A stretch of DNA of 64,000 nt, taken from positions 54,285-118,284 of the forward strand of contig NZ_SOHL01000005.1 in NCBI RefSeq assembly GCF_004403985.1. Reading direction: 5' to 3'. This document shows positions 18,996-28,619 of this stretch, one piece after another. The stretch is from Cryobacterium gelidum. GTDB taxonomy: Bacteria > Actinomycetota > Actinomycetes > Actinomycetales > Microbacteriaceae. The translations under genes and the position numbers were made by a program. Each line of letters opens with the position of its first letter. The stretch's first letter is position 1. The notes beneath the pieces were generated by a model. That model searched no databases and was not told the DNA's origin. It worked only from the letters and a program-made list of their open reading frames with translations.

Positions 18996-19068
18996 CGGTT
19001 TCTCTCCCGTTTGTTTTTCTATCGTCGAAGACGAGACAGCCAGTTCAGGCTGCACGCCGAATCACGAC

Positions 19069-19776
19069 TCAGCTTCCGGCGCTCTGTCCGCCGTCGATGT
19101 GTAGGAACTCGCCAGTAACGAACGGGGCCTGTTCAAGGTACAGGACGCCACGGGTGACATCATCGATGGTGCCAATCCGTCCGACCGGGTGCCAGCCTGC
19201 GAGCATTCCGTGCGTTTCTTCCGGGTGCATCGGCGTGTGGATAACTCCCAGAGAAACGGCGTTCACGCGGATGCCGCGGCTGGCGTACTCGATCGCCAGG
19301 GACTTCGTGACGGAAGACAGTCCACCTTTGGTCAGTGAGGCGAGAGCCGACGGGGCCTTCGAGTTCGCATATTCAACAAGGGTCGTTGTCACGTTCACCA
19401 CGTGGCCCGCTCCCTGTTCGACCATCTGCGCGATGGTCTTCTGCGTAATGTGGAAGAAACCGCCGAGGTTCACCTGAAGAATGTTGTTGTAGTCCTCCTG
19501 GGTGTACTCGGTGAATGGCTTACCGATGAAGATTCCGGCGTTGTTCACGAGCGTGTCGATTCGACCGAACTTCTCCATCGCGGCACTGATGACCTTCCCG
19601 GCCACAGCGGGGTCCGAAATATCTCCGGGTACCGTGATGACGTCCGAGTGTTCGGACGCCGTGATGGAGCGTGAATTAGCGACCACTGCATAGCCGAGCC
19701 CGCGGAATGCGGAAACCAGACCTGCTCCGATGCCCTGGGAGCCCCCCGTGATGATGGCTACTTTGCGAGTTTTCAT
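19069..19776 (-). CDS. short-chain dehydrogenase/reductase
   Basis: This 235-residue protein has the NAD(P) motif TGGSQGIGAG (residues 10-19) and NNAG at 78-81. A YANSK stretch (Tyr136, Lys140) matches the catalytic YxxxK spacing, though its surroundings are atypical. The C-terminal part (GIRVNAVSLGVIHTPMH, then GEFLHIDGGQSAG) is standard for the family. It oxidises or reduces an unknown alcohol or ketone. The adjacent NTF2-like gene suggests a two-gene unit. Confidence 0.85.
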   Translation of the reverse strand: MKTRKVAIITGGSQGIGAGLVSAFRGLGYAVVANSRSITASEHSDVITVPGDISDPAVAGKVISAAMEKFGRIDTLVNNAGIFIGKPFTEYTQEDYNNILQVNLGGFFHITQKTIAQMVEQGAGHVVNVTTTLVEYANSKAPSALASLTKGGLSSVTKSLAIEYASRGIRVNAVSLGVIHTPMHPEETHGMLAGWHPVGRIGTIDDVTRGVLYLEQAPFVTGEFLHIDGGQSAGS

Positions 19777-19929
19777 GGTCAGAATCCCTAAGAAGTAATC
19801 GGTCTACAACGTTCATATTAATTTTAGCCGACGGGTCATACTCGAACAGCCGCGGTAAAACTGCGCAGAGACATTTGCCGACGACTGCGATTCCTGAACC
19901 ACGACGACAGGGACTCGCCGGCAGCGAGG

Positions 19930-20412
19930 ATGTGCCCCGCCTGTCCAACGGTGGGGACGTTCGCCTATAGTGTCCACACGGCATCGGCAGCAACATCATT
20001 TCAGGGGCTGTCCCCGAGATTCGGGGTGTCCCGAGGAGATCGGACCGGCGTGCGTTCCACGACCATCAACACCATCCCGAATCGCCGAGGTTTCGGTACG
20101 GGCCCCTTTGCAACGTTCGCGCTCACTGACGAACACTTCGATCGTGCTGTCAGGCAAGTCCCCGTACTCGAAGTTTTCGGCGTCCAGGTCCTGTCCTTCC
20201 CGGTCATTTTCTACTCGTCGTGGATCTTCTTCGACGGCGCCATTCGCACGCTCCTCGACTTGGCACCCCCTCGAGCCGTCATCAGTCGCGCTGTCGCTGT
20301 CAACGCACTCCTGCTCAAGCGCCTCCGGTCACCGGAATCCGATTCAGCCACAGCGTCGACACCACCTTCGAGCAGTGACACGCTCTCGCGCACTCGTCAC
20401 GCCGGTCAGTAG
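19930..20412 (+). pseudogene. possible remnant of a heavy-metal P-type ATPase
   Basis: The frame contains LSFPVIFYSSWIFFDGA, which resembles the first transmembrane pair of copper-type P-ATPases. IRTLLDLAPPRAVISR follows directly and resembles the linker into the actuator domain. In intact pumps about 90 residues separate these two parts. The conserved DKTGT and ATP-binding regions are missing. The call rests on remembered patterns only, and the frame could be spurious. Confidence 0.4.
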
Positions 20413-20414
20413 TC

Positions 20415-23400
20415 GTGATTGGCAGGCACGGCTCCCGAGGGGCACATGATCTCGATGCAGTCTACGACGCGGTGCTTTTTGACATGGACGGCGTGGTCAC
20501 CAACACAGCCCTGGTTCACGCGACGGCCTGGAAACGGTTGTTCGACGAGGTATTTCAGGACCCGCGTGTTCGACCAGACGATCCGGAGCAATCCTTCGAC
20601 GAAGTGACGGACTACCGAAGGTACGTCGATGGCCGTAGCCGCGAGGACGGCGTCAGAGACTATCTAGGCGCCCGCGGGGTGTACCTTGCTCCCGGCGACC
20701 TCGACGATCCCCCCGAGGCGTGGACTATCGCCGGGCTGGCAGCCCGCAAGAATGACCTTTTTCTGGCCGAACTGCAGCAACAGGGATTGCGCTCCTACCC
20801 GGGGACGACAGCGTTGCTGCGTCGTCTGCGCGAAGCCGGTGTTCCCGTCGCCCTCGTCACCGCCAGTCGCAATGCCCGCCAGATGCTCGCAGCCGCCGAG
20901 CTGACGGAAATGTTCGACACCGTCGTGGACGGTCAGGTCGCGATGGAGCTCCGACTGCCCGGTAAGCCCGATCCGGCCATGTTCCTCGAGGCGGCCAGAC
21001 GGCTGGGCGTGCGGCCCGCACATTCCGCTGTGGTCGAAGACGCGGTTTCCGGGATCGAGGCCGCTCATCGCGGTGGATTTGGGCTCGTCGTGGGAATCGA
21101 CCGTCAGGGCCACCGGGACGAGCTTGAGGCCGCGGGCGCGGATGTCGTACTCAACGATGCCAGCGAACTGGACCTCGGCCGCTCGACCACCAACCCGTGG
21201 GTGCTCGTCTATCACGGATTCGATCCGGCCCACGAGGGACACCGGGAGGCCTTGACCGCACTGGGCAACGGATACATGGTCGCTCGCGGTGCGAGACCGG
21301 AGCACACGGATGACGGAACGCACTACCCGGGTACCTACCTGGCAGGGGTGTACAACCGCTTGGTCAGCAACGTCCACGAGCGGCGTGTTGAAGAAGAGCA
21401 CCTCGTCAACACACCCAACTGGCTCCCGCTCGATATTAGGATCGGAAACGGCCCGTGGTGGTCGAGCGGCACGATCAAGACGCAAGACGAACGGCGGGAG
21501 CTCGATCTTCGCGTGGGCGTATCGATCCGCCACGTGACGCTGATAGGACCACAAAACCATCGACTGACCGTCGTCCAGCGTTCCTTCGTCTCGATGGATG
21601 ACCCACATCTGGCGGTCTTGGAAACCACACTCGTTCCGCTTGGGTGGAGCGGAACGATCACCCTTCGCACCGGCATCGACGCGAGCGTGCGCAATACCAA
21701 CGTCGCCGCCTACATCGGGTCGGACACCACCCATCTGGCTCCCCCGAAGTTCACCGCCTCGAGCGACACTGACACTCTTCTGTGTGAGGTCCAGACTAGG
21801 TACAGCGAGGTTCTGATCGCGACGGCCATCCACCTTCATATTGCCGGTGCGGTAGGCACCTGGGACGGCACGGGTTCCAGAATCGGACGTGACTATCGCA
21901 AAGAGATCAAACTGTCTTTAGTGGATGGGAAACCAGCAACTCTGACCAAGACAGCTGCAATATACACGTCCCGCGACCCTGCAATCGCGTCACCTGGTGT
22001 CGCTGCCTTGGATCGACTCCGCGACCATGCGGCAGACACCGCGGGCGCGCTCCAACGCCATGGGGCAGCCTGGCAGCGCCTCTGGCAGCGGTTTGGGACG
22101 ACCCTTGAAGCTGACCCACTCAGCCAACTCGTCCTAAACCTGCATATCTTCCACCTGCTGCAATCCCTGTCACCGCACACGGCCGACCTGGATGCGGGCG
22201 TACCCGCGCGAGGCCTCCACGGAGAGGGATATCGAGGCCACGTCTTCTGGGACGAGTTGTTCGTACTGCCCGTGCTCGACCTGAGGCTACCGAACGTGGC
22301 CCGCGCCCTTTTGGACTACCGGTGGCATCGACTCGACGCCGCCCGCACGGCGGCGCACGCGATAGATCGGCCGGGAGCGCTATTTCCCTGGCAGAGCGGT
22401 AGCGATGGTCGGGAGGAGACACCGACCCAGCTGTACAATCCCCAGTCCTCGCGGTGGATGCCCGACAACTCACGCCGTCAGTGGCACGTGGGGCTGGCAG
22501 TCGCCTTCAACGCCTGGCAGCATTTTCAAGTCACCGCCGACCGTGACTGGCTGGCCGACCGAGGTGCCGAGCTCATCATCGAAGTAACGCGCTTCTTCGC
22601 TGCGTCCGCCGTACATGATCCGGCGGACGACCGTTTCCACATTTCCGGCGTCATGGGACCCGATGAGTACCACGACGGCTATCCCGAATCTCCTGGTAGA
22701 GGACTACGTGACAATACCTACACGAACGTCATGGTCGCCTGGGTGTGCCAGCGGGCCGGAGAGGTGCTGCAGACATTGGGCGGGCACGCCCGCGCGGATG
22801 TCATCGACCGTCTGCAAATCGGCGATGCGGAACTCCATCTCTGGTCACGGCTCGGACGGAGCTTGTTTGTTTCGATCCATGCCGACGGGATACTCAGCCA
22901 ATTCGACGGGTACGAGGCTTTGCTTGAATTCGACTGGGCCAAGTATCGAGATCAGTACGGGAACATCGGCCGGCTTGACCTCATTCTCGAGGCCGAGAAC
23001 GACAGCACCAATCGCTACAAACTGGCTAAACAACCCGACGTCATGATGCTCGTCTACCTGCTTGGCCAGAAAGGTCTGAGGCAGCAGCTCGCGCGACTCG
23101 GCTACCCATTGTCACAAGCAGACCTCGCTCGCACTGTCACCTACTACCTCGAGCGCACCTCGAACGGCTCCACCCTCAGTCGAGTGGTCAGCGCCTCCGT
23201 CCTAGCCCAACTTGACGAATCCCGGTCGTGGTCACTATTTCGTGAAGCCCTCATCGCCGATCTGGACGACACCCAGGGAGGAACCACCCGGGAAGGCATC
23301 CATCTTGGAGCAATGGCGGGCACCGTGGACCTCGTCCCACGCTCCTTCGCCGGCCTGCAGTTCGATTCGAAACGGATCAGCTTCGCACCACGGCTTCCGG

Positions 23401-23603
23401 CGCGACTTCTGAACGTGTCTTTTCAGTTCGCCTACCGCGGGCATCGGATCGACGTTGATCTAAACCATGACGCCCTGCGCCTTCAGCTACTCCCCAGCAC
23501 GGCCGAGCCTATCCGGTTCGATTTGGGCTTGATTCAGGTATCCCTGGGCGGAGGTGAATCTCATAATTTTGCTTTAGTCAGTAACCCGTCGTCGCTGGAC
23601 TAA
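20415..23603 (+). CDS. beta-phosphoglucomutase / GH65 glycoside phosphorylase fusion
   Basis: This 1062-residue fusion has an N-terminal HAD domain: FDMDGVVTN near residue 20, then LVTASRNARQML, GKPDPAMFLEAAR and VVEDAVSGIEAA. From about residue 270 a GH65 region follows. It contains the FWDELFVLPV segment, the general acid Glu in GVMGPDEYHDGY (about residue 748) and a phosphate-site loop SNGSTLSRV (about 915). GH65 phosphorylases split trehalose, kojibiose or related disaccharides into beta-glucose-1-phosphate and glucose. The HAD part would turn beta-G1P into G6P. The start is GTG. It appears intact. Confidence 0.85.
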   Translation: MIGRHGSRGAHDLDAVYDAVLFDMDGVVTNTALVHATAWKRLFDEVFQDPRVRPDDPEQSFDEVTDYRRYVDGRSREDGVRDYLGARGVYLAPGDLDDPPEAWTIAGLAARKNDLFLAELQQQGLRSYPGTTALLRRLREAGVPVALVTASRNARQMLAAAELTEMFDTVVDGQVAMELRLPGKPDPAMFLEAARRLGVRPAHSAVVEDAVSGIEAAHRGGFGLVVGIDRQGHRDELEAAGADVVLNDASELDLGRSTTNPWVLVYHGFDPAHEGHREALTALGNGYMVARGARPEHTDDGTHYPGTYLAGVYNRLVSNVHERRVEEEHLVNTPNWLPLDIRIGNGPWWSSGTIKTQDERRELDLRVGVSIRHVTLIGPQNHRLTVVQRSFVSMDDPHLAVLETTLVPLGWSGTITLRTGIDASVRNTNVAAYIGSDTTHLAPPKFTASSDTDTLLCEVQTRYSEVLIATAIHLHIAGAVGTWDGTGSRIGRDYRKEIKLSLVDGKPATLTKTAAIYTSRDPAIASPGVAALDRLRDHAADTAGALQRHGAAWQRLWQRFGTTLEADPLSQLVLNLHIFHLLQSLSPHTADLDAGVPARGLHGEGYRGHVFWDELFVLPVLDLRLPNVARALLDYRWHRLDAARTAAHAIDRPGALFPWQSGSDGREETPTQLYNPQSSRWMPDNSRRQWHVGLAVAFNAWQHFQVTADRDWLADRGAELIIEVTRFFAASAVHDPADDRFHISGVMGPDEYHDGYPESPGRGLRDNTYTNVMVAWVCQRAGEVLQTLGGHARADVIDRLQIGDAELHLWSRLGRSLFVSIHADGILSQFDGYEALLEFDWAKYRDQYGNIGRLDLILEAENDSTNRYKLAKQPDVMMLVYLLGQKGLRQQLARLGYPLSQADLARTVTYYLERTSNGSTLSRVVSASVLAQLDESRSWSLFREALIADLDDTQGGTTREGIHLGAMAGTVDLVPRSFAGLQFDSKRISFAPRLPARLLNVSFQFAYRGHRIDVDLNHDALRLQLLPSTAEPIRFDLGLIQVSLGGGESHNFALVSNPSSLD

Positions 23604-23785
23604 ATGAACAAGTCACATCCGTGACTCATGTCACAGCCGCTCTTAGTGGTTACGAGGTTACGACATTGCGCCGGAGACTTGTATCGGCAACCTCACAGTT
23701 CAACGCAGCCCGCACCAACTCGTGGTCAAAGCTCACAGCCCAGCAACCACTTCGTTGCTTGTGTGCTGTGGCGTACTACAAGGGG

Positions 23786-24343
23786 TCAGACCACCCATTC
23801 GAATGACTCATCGAAGGTGTCCCGACCGTCATCGTCGTCGAACACGTTGGCGACCAAGTGAGTGACGAAGAGCGCAAAGCCCAGTGCGATCTCGTTGAAG
23901 AGGTCGGTATCGATGGTGCCGTACCAGGACACACCGCCCCGGCTTTCCGGATCCAGGTCCAGCCGGTTCACGGCACAGTCCTGGTCAAGGGAGAGCACGA
24001 CAATGCGTAGCGACTGCCAAGGCGGAGGTGTACCGGTGAGATCGCCGAGAGTTTTTGCTTCCTCCGCATTGGCGGCGAGGATGTGAGAGAGCAATACTGC
24101 GTAGTCCGCCGAGTATTCGGCTGCCGACGCAAACCTCAGGTAGCTGCGCTTGTCGCCAGAGACCATGTGGATGGCGTCGGGTTGTTCCGAGAGACGCCGA
24201 TAAGCCAGGATGTCGAGTGCTGCGCGCACTAGACCGGTAAGTACACGGCCGGCGGTTTTAGTGTCGGTGATCCCGCTGTAATCGGGCGCTTCCTGTTCCC
24301 ACACCGAGCGCACCGCCTCCCGAGTGGTGGGGATGATCACCAT
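23786..24343 (-). CDS. hypothetical protein
   Basis: This is a 185-residue protein of unknown family. An AAGGA site fits ATG 24343 better than the in-frame ATG 24361. The protein is soluble and acidic, with a helical middle (RAALDILAYRRLSEQP, then YSADYAVLLSHILAANAEEA) and an acidic tail, NVFDDDDGRDTF. No signal peptide or membrane helix is obvious. It is flanked by the GH65 fusion and a monooxygenase gene, both on the other strand. Confidence 0.6.
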   Translation of the reverse strand: MVIIPTTREAVRSVWEQEAPDYSGITDTKTAGRVLTGLVRAALDILAYRRLSEQPDAIHMVSGDKRSYLRFASAAEYSADYAVLLSHILAANAEEAKTLGDLTGTPPPWQSLRIVVLSLDQDCAVNRLDLDPESRGGVSWYGTIDTDLFNEIALGFALFVTHLVANVFDDDDGRDTFDESFEWVV

Positions 24344-24629
24344 AAGTGGTTTTCCTTGCATGTTTATGGCGCGGTGACCGGTTTCATCTTACCTACGCCA
24401 TAAGGCGACGTCCGTGTGGCTCGGTATCGCCGTGTACAAGTTCGTCGCGAAGTGCGCTCGCCCATCTCGAGCTGAAAAGCTCAGGGGTTCGCGTCCGCGA
24501 ACGGTGAGCCCATTGAGGAAACGGTGATCCTTCCCGAACTCACCGCCGCCTAAACTAGGACAACTCACCGTCAGGTTTTCAGGAAGCGCCGTCCTTGCAC
24601 GGGACGTGACCGAGGAAAGGAACCATTCC

Positions 24630-24953
24630 ATGATTTTCATCGTCGCCAAGTTCACTGTGAAACCAGAGTGGAGCGATCGTTGGATGGACCTCACACGAGA
24701 CTTCACCGAGGCCACACGCCAGGAACCAGGCAATCTGTGGTTCGACTGGTCGCGCAGTGTCGACGATCCTCACCAGTTCGTCCTCGTCGAGGCATTCCAC
24801 GATGACGCTGCGGGATCTCACGTGAACAGCGCTCACTTCTCGGCGGCCATGAAGGCGATGCCTCAAGCGCTCGTGAAGACTCCAGAGATCATCAGCGAGC
24901 GTATCGATGCTGAAGGTTGGGGCCAAATGGGAGAAATGACGGTGCACGAGTAG
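24630..24953 (+). CDS. antibiotic biosynthesis monooxygenase-domain protein
   Basis: This 107-residue ABM-type protein is a dimeric ferredoxin-like fold. The visible signature is VAKFTVKPEWSDRWMDL, then TRQEPGNLWFDWSRSVDDP, then FVLVEAFHDDAAGSHVN. Family members oxidise quinols or handle reactive species. The ATG follows GAGGAAAGG. It is followed 107 bp later by an MBL-fold hydrolase gene on the same strand. Confidence 0.85.
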   Translation: MIFIVAKFTVKPEWSDRWMDLTRDFTEATRQEPGNLWFDWSRSVDDPHQFVLVEAFHDDAAGSHVNSAHFSAAMKAMPQALVKTPEIISERIDAEGWGQMGEMTVHE

Positions 24954-25060
24954 CCAAAGGTCGGGTGATCGCTGAGTTGATCGACATGACTCCCCACGAT
25001 CTGCCGCTAACCCCGCGACGCCGCCGTTTGAGACCCGCAACCGGTTATAGGAACAGGACT

Positions 25061-25699
25061 ATGCACGATCTCAATGCCCTCACGGTTCGCAGCATTTCAG
25101 TGTCTGAGATGAGCAACAACGTTTATGTACTCACCTCGAAATCCACCGGCACGCAGGTACTGATCGACGCCGCGGACGATGCACCCGCCATCTTCACCCT
25201 CCTCGAAGATGCCCAGAAAGACACGAGTGCCGTCGCCAAGCTGGCCCTCATCATCACCACACACTCGCACTGGGACCATGTGCGGGCACTTGGCGAGGTC
25301 AGGGAGTTGACGAAGGCACCAGCGGCAGCGGGTCTCGACGATATCGCGGACATTGCCGTACCCACGGACATACCCTTGCACCACGGGGACGTCAGGTCCA
25401 TCGACGGCATTGCACTCGAAGTGATCCACCTACGCGGACACACCCCCGGATCGATTGCCCTGCTCTACCGCGATCCGCATGGTCCCGCCCATCTGTTCTC
25501 GGGCGATTCGCTCTTCCCCGGCGGAGTTGGAAACACCAACGGTGATGCCGAGCGTTTCTCATCGTTGTACAACGACATCGTCACCCGAATCTTCGACTAC
25601 CTTCCGGACGACACACTGGTGCACCCGGGCCATGGAGTAGGCACAACGCTCGGAGCCGAGCGGAGCAAGCTCTCCGAGTGGAAACAACGCGGCTGGTGA
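25061..25699 (+). CDS. MBL-fold metallo-hydrolase
   Basis: This 212-residue protein has the zinc motif THSHWDHV, with His in LRGHTPGS, Asp in SGDSLFPGG and a final His in VHPGHGVGT. These are the metal ligands of the glyoxalase II-like group. Members hydrolyse thioesters such as S-lactoyl thiols, and the substrate here is unknown. The start codon choice places MHDLNALTVRSI at the N-terminus after a GGAACAGGA stretch. It appears intact. Confidence 0.85.
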   Translation: MHDLNALTVRSISVSEMSNNVYVLTSKSTGTQVLIDAADDAPAIFTLLEDAQKDTSAVAKLALIITTHSHWDHVRALGEVRELTKAPAAAGLDDIADIAVPTDIPLHHGDVRSIDGIALEVIHLRGHTPGSIALLYRDPHGPAHLFSGDSLFPGGVGNTNGDAERFSSLYNDIVTRIFDYLPDDTLVHPGHGVGTTLGAERSKLSEWKQRGW

Positions 25700-25763
25700 T
25701 GACGGCCGCCGCCTACCGCATCCAATTGTTCTTGCTGAGCCTCCCGGTCTTTCGCCATGGGTT

Positions 25764-25903
25764 CTGTCGATCATCGGTTTCGTACTTGACAGCGATCCAA
25801 GACCGGTACAAGGGCAAGAATGACCAACTCTCCCGCGAGGCCATGTCTCGCGAGACCAGGGCCCTCTACGTCGCTGCCGGGGCGAACCCGCTTATTTCCG
25901 GTT
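25764..25903 (+). pseudogene. fragment of a yidC-like gene
   Basis: This stretch repeats part of the insertase gene at 60781-61611 almost exactly. CTGTCGATCATCGG and the bases after it match from 60901. The stretch from AGCGATCCAAGACCGG onward matches 61008-61120 with a few substitutions. The copy lacks the roughly 82 bases lying between these two blocks in the longer gene, and both ends are missing. It cannot make a functional product. Confidence 0.85.
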
Positions 25904-26001
25904 GCACTCTTGACGATCTACGGACCTGACAATGTCCCCGGCTCACCGGCGGGCTCGACCGAACACAACGACGCCCACTGATCATCCCCGATCGGTTACG
26001 C

Positions 26002-26064
26002 GCTGACCGCTGATCGCTGATCGCTAAGTGCTGATTGCTGATTGCTGATTGCTGATTGCTGATT
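26002..26064. repeat. heptamer tandem array (GCTGATT-type)
   Basis: Nine 7-bp units: GCTGACC, two GCTGATC, GCTAAGT, then five exact GCTGATT. The array is flanked by an inverted repeat, CTAAGTGC at 26024-26031 and GCACTTAG at 26078-26085. A CTCAGGCCTGAG palindrome sits between the end of the array and the right arm. It is non-coding and lies between the yidC fragment and the P-type ATPase gene. Confidence 0.9.
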
Positions 26065-26147
26065 GCCTCAGGCCTGAGCACTTAGGCGTTGTCAGAGTGT
26101 GATGATTCTTGGCGGCCCGGATGCACCGCGCGCTCAGCGGTGCGGGC

Positions 26148-28619
26148 TCAGCCTCCGGGCGAGTCCGGATTGCGTCTTTGACGGATTCGTTGAATGATTT
26201 CGATTCCTAAACACCCTGCGATTGCTACGCCAATGGCTACGGCTAGGAGGTCACCGGTTGGAAGCTCGAGGTCGAAGAAATCGCGGATGATGGGCACTGT
26301 GAGACAGGCGAACAATCCGAGGTACATGATCGCGAGGATCAGTGTCCGCCATCGGTTTAATGGCCGGATCAGTGCGGCCAACACCCAGAGGCCTGCCAGG
26401 GATACAGCGATGAAGGATGCTGTTTGGGCGGCGTCCTGAGTATTGCCGACGGTGACACGCGAGTATGCGTCGACAGCCAGGATTACCACGCTGATGACGA
26501 ATCCGGCGGGGATGGAGAATGCCAACGAGCGTCGCTGGAATCCTGGGATGTACCTGCGCTCGTTGGGCAGAAGCGTCAGGAAAAACGCGGGGATACCAAT
26601 CGTCAGCCCATCGGCGGCGGACAGTTGGCGGGGCAAGAATGGGAATTCCCAGAGCAATAGACCGAAGGCCAAGGCGAGCAGTACGGCGTACGCGGTTTTC
26701 GTTAGGAAGAGTTTCGAGACCAGTTCGACGTTCGCGATCACGCGTCGTCCTTCGGCCACCACTTTGGGCAGGTGGGAGAACTCGCCATCAAGCAGCACCA
26801 GCCGGGATACCGCTTTCGTGGCGTCAGCGCCGGATCCCATAGCAATTCCGATGTCCGCTTGTTTGAGCGCGAGGGCATCGTTCACTCCGTCGCCCGTCAT
26901 CGCCACGACATGCCCGCGTCGTTGCAAGGCATTGACCATGTCTCTTTTCTGGGTCGGAGTGACTCTGCCGAACACGTGGTGCTGTTCGAGCACTTCCTCC
27001 ATCGATGCCAAGTCCTCAGGCAATGTCCGGGCATCGTAGCCATCGCCCTCGAATTGCAGGCCGACTGCGCGGGCCACAGCCGCTACCGTGAGCGGATTAT
27101 CCCCAGAAATCACCCGAAGCCCGACCCCCTGTTCTTGAAAGTAGCTCAGAGTCTGCGCAGCGTCGGGACGCACCTTTTCCCGAAATGTGACGATTGCCAC
27201 CGCGCGTAAGCCATCAGGTAGTCGTTCCTGTGCAGCCTCGGACACGTTCATCGGATAGAGGGTATGGGTCAGTGCCAGCGTCCGCTTGCCCTCACCGGCG
27301 AGTCCCGCCGCGGTGCGCAAGACCGCGACGTCGTCTGAAACAGAGGTGTTCAGAATCATTTCTGGAGCTCCGAGTACCCAAGTTCCCGCGCTGTCCTCGG
27401 CGTCGAATGCGACGGATCCCCATTTTCGCGTCGAGTTGAAGGGCAGTACGGACAGGGGTCGTAGCCCCCCGGCATCGTCGAACTCGACGGCCAGGGCGCG
27501 GGCTGTGGCGTTGGCGTTGGCGTCCGCGCCGAACCACCCGAGAACCTGACGCCACCGGGGAACTGATGGGACCTGAATTTCCAGTACGTCGTCGAAGACA
27601 ACGGACCCTTCGGTGAGCGTGCCCGTCTTATCCAGGCAGACCACGTCGACCCGGGCTAGACCCTCCACGGCCGGTAGCTCCTGGACCAGCACTTGGTTGC
27701 GTGCCAGTTTCACGGCCGCCAGCGCGAAGGTGACGCTCGTGATCAGTACCAGACCTTGGGGAATCATACTGATTGTGCTGGCCGTGGCGCTGACCACGCC
27801 GTGTCGCCATGTGCCGGTCTCAATCGCCTGAGTCCACCCTCCCAGCGCCTTCATCTGACCATTGACGACCAACGCGGTAAGCGGGACGAGAGCCCAGCTG
27901 ATCCAACGAATTATGCGATTTATCCCATTGCGCAGCTCCGAGTTGACCAAGGAGAACTGCTTCGCCTCCCTCGTCAGCTGATTGGCAAAGGAGTCCGCGC
28001 CCACCCGTACGACTCTGGCCCGGCCGTACCCCGCCACGACCGCCGAACCGGACAGCACGTCCCCCTGAACAGTCAGCGCGACCGGGTCGGCTTCTCCCGT
28101 CAACAGGGATTGATCAATTTCGAGGGCGTCGGCCTGCACAATAGTGGCGTCGGCGGAAACTTGATCGCCGGCTCGGAGCACCAAGACATCGTCCAAAACA
28201 ACGTCCGCAACAGCAATCTCCGTCACGCGTCCCTCTCTCAACACGCGCGCTTGCGGTGCGTGGAAGAGGGTGAGCTTGTCGAGTGTGCGTTTTGCGCGGT
28301 ATTCCTGAACGACACCGATGAGCACATTGGCAATGACGGCTAGTCCAAAAAGTGAATCCTGCCACTGTCCTAGCGCGAGCAGGAGGATGAAGGATCCGCC
28401 CACGATTGCGTTGAATAAGGTGAAGAGGTTGCCGCGCAGGATGTGCCACAGGCTCCGGCTCGAATCCGCAGCCACCCGGTTGTCCAAGCCCGCCTCGACC
28501 CGCAGTCTCACGTCGTTCTCACTCAGACCGACGTCGAGCAGGCGCTTCGCGTCGAGGAGGGGAAGCGCCCGCCGCGCCGCTTGCAACGTCCGCTCCCGGG
28601 CTGCCGTTCGTTCTGGCAT
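26148..28619 (-). CDS. ctpE: cation-transporting P-type ATPase, CtpE-like
   Basis: This 823-residue pump has the expected P-type order. The actuator motif SLLTGEADP is near residue 173, the phosphorylated Asp in CLDKTGTLTEG is near 328, and the hinge GDGVNDALALKQADIG is near 575. Six C-terminal helices follow. Layout and length match the mycobacterial CtpE group, linked to calcium uptake; ion specificity is inferred only. It lacks heavy-metal CPx and N-terminal CxxC motifs. GGAGGG lies about 10 bases before the ATG. It appears intact. Confidence 0.85.
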   Translation of the reverse strand: MPERTAARERTLQAARRALPLLDAKRLLDVGLSENDVRLRVEAGLDNRVAADSSRSLWHILRGNLFTLFNAIVGGSFILLLALGQWQDSLFGLAVIANVLIGVVQEYRAKRTLDKLTLFHAPQARVLREGRVTEIAVADVVLDDVLVLRAGDQVSADATIVQADALEIDQSLLTGEADPVALTVQGDVLSGSAVVAGYGRARVVRVGADSFANQLTREAKQFSLVNSELRNGINRIIRWISWALVPLTALVVNGQMKALGGWTQAIETGTWRHGVVSATASTISMIPQGLVLITSVTFALAAVKLARNQVLVQELPAVEGLARVDVVCLDKTGTLTEGSVVFDDVLEIQVPSVPRWRQVLGWFGADANANATARALAVEFDDAGGLRPLSVLPFNSTRKWGSVAFDAEDSAGTWVLGAPEMILNTSVSDDVAVLRTAAGLAGEGKRTLALTHTLYPMNVSEAAQERLPDGLRAVAIVTFREKVRPDAAQTLSYFQEQGVGLRVISGDNPLTVAAVARAVGLQFEGDGYDARTLPEDLASMEEVLEQHHVFGRVTPTQKRDMVNALQRRGHVVAMTGDGVNDALALKQADIGIAMGSGADATKAVSRLVLLDGEFSHLPKVVAEGRRVIANVELVSKLFLTKTAYAVLLALAFGLLLWEFPFLPRQLSAADGLTIGIPAFFLTLLPNERRYIPGFQRRSLAFSIPAGFVISVVILAVDAYSRVTVGNTQDAAQTASFIAVSLAGLWVLAALIRPLNRWRTLILAIMYLGLFACLTVPIIRDFFDLELPTGDLLAVAIGVAIAGCLGIEIIQRIRQRRNPDSPGG

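Noticed and set aside
26002..26064. CRISPR-like array
   Set aside because: Units are 7 bp with no spacers and no cas genes nearby.
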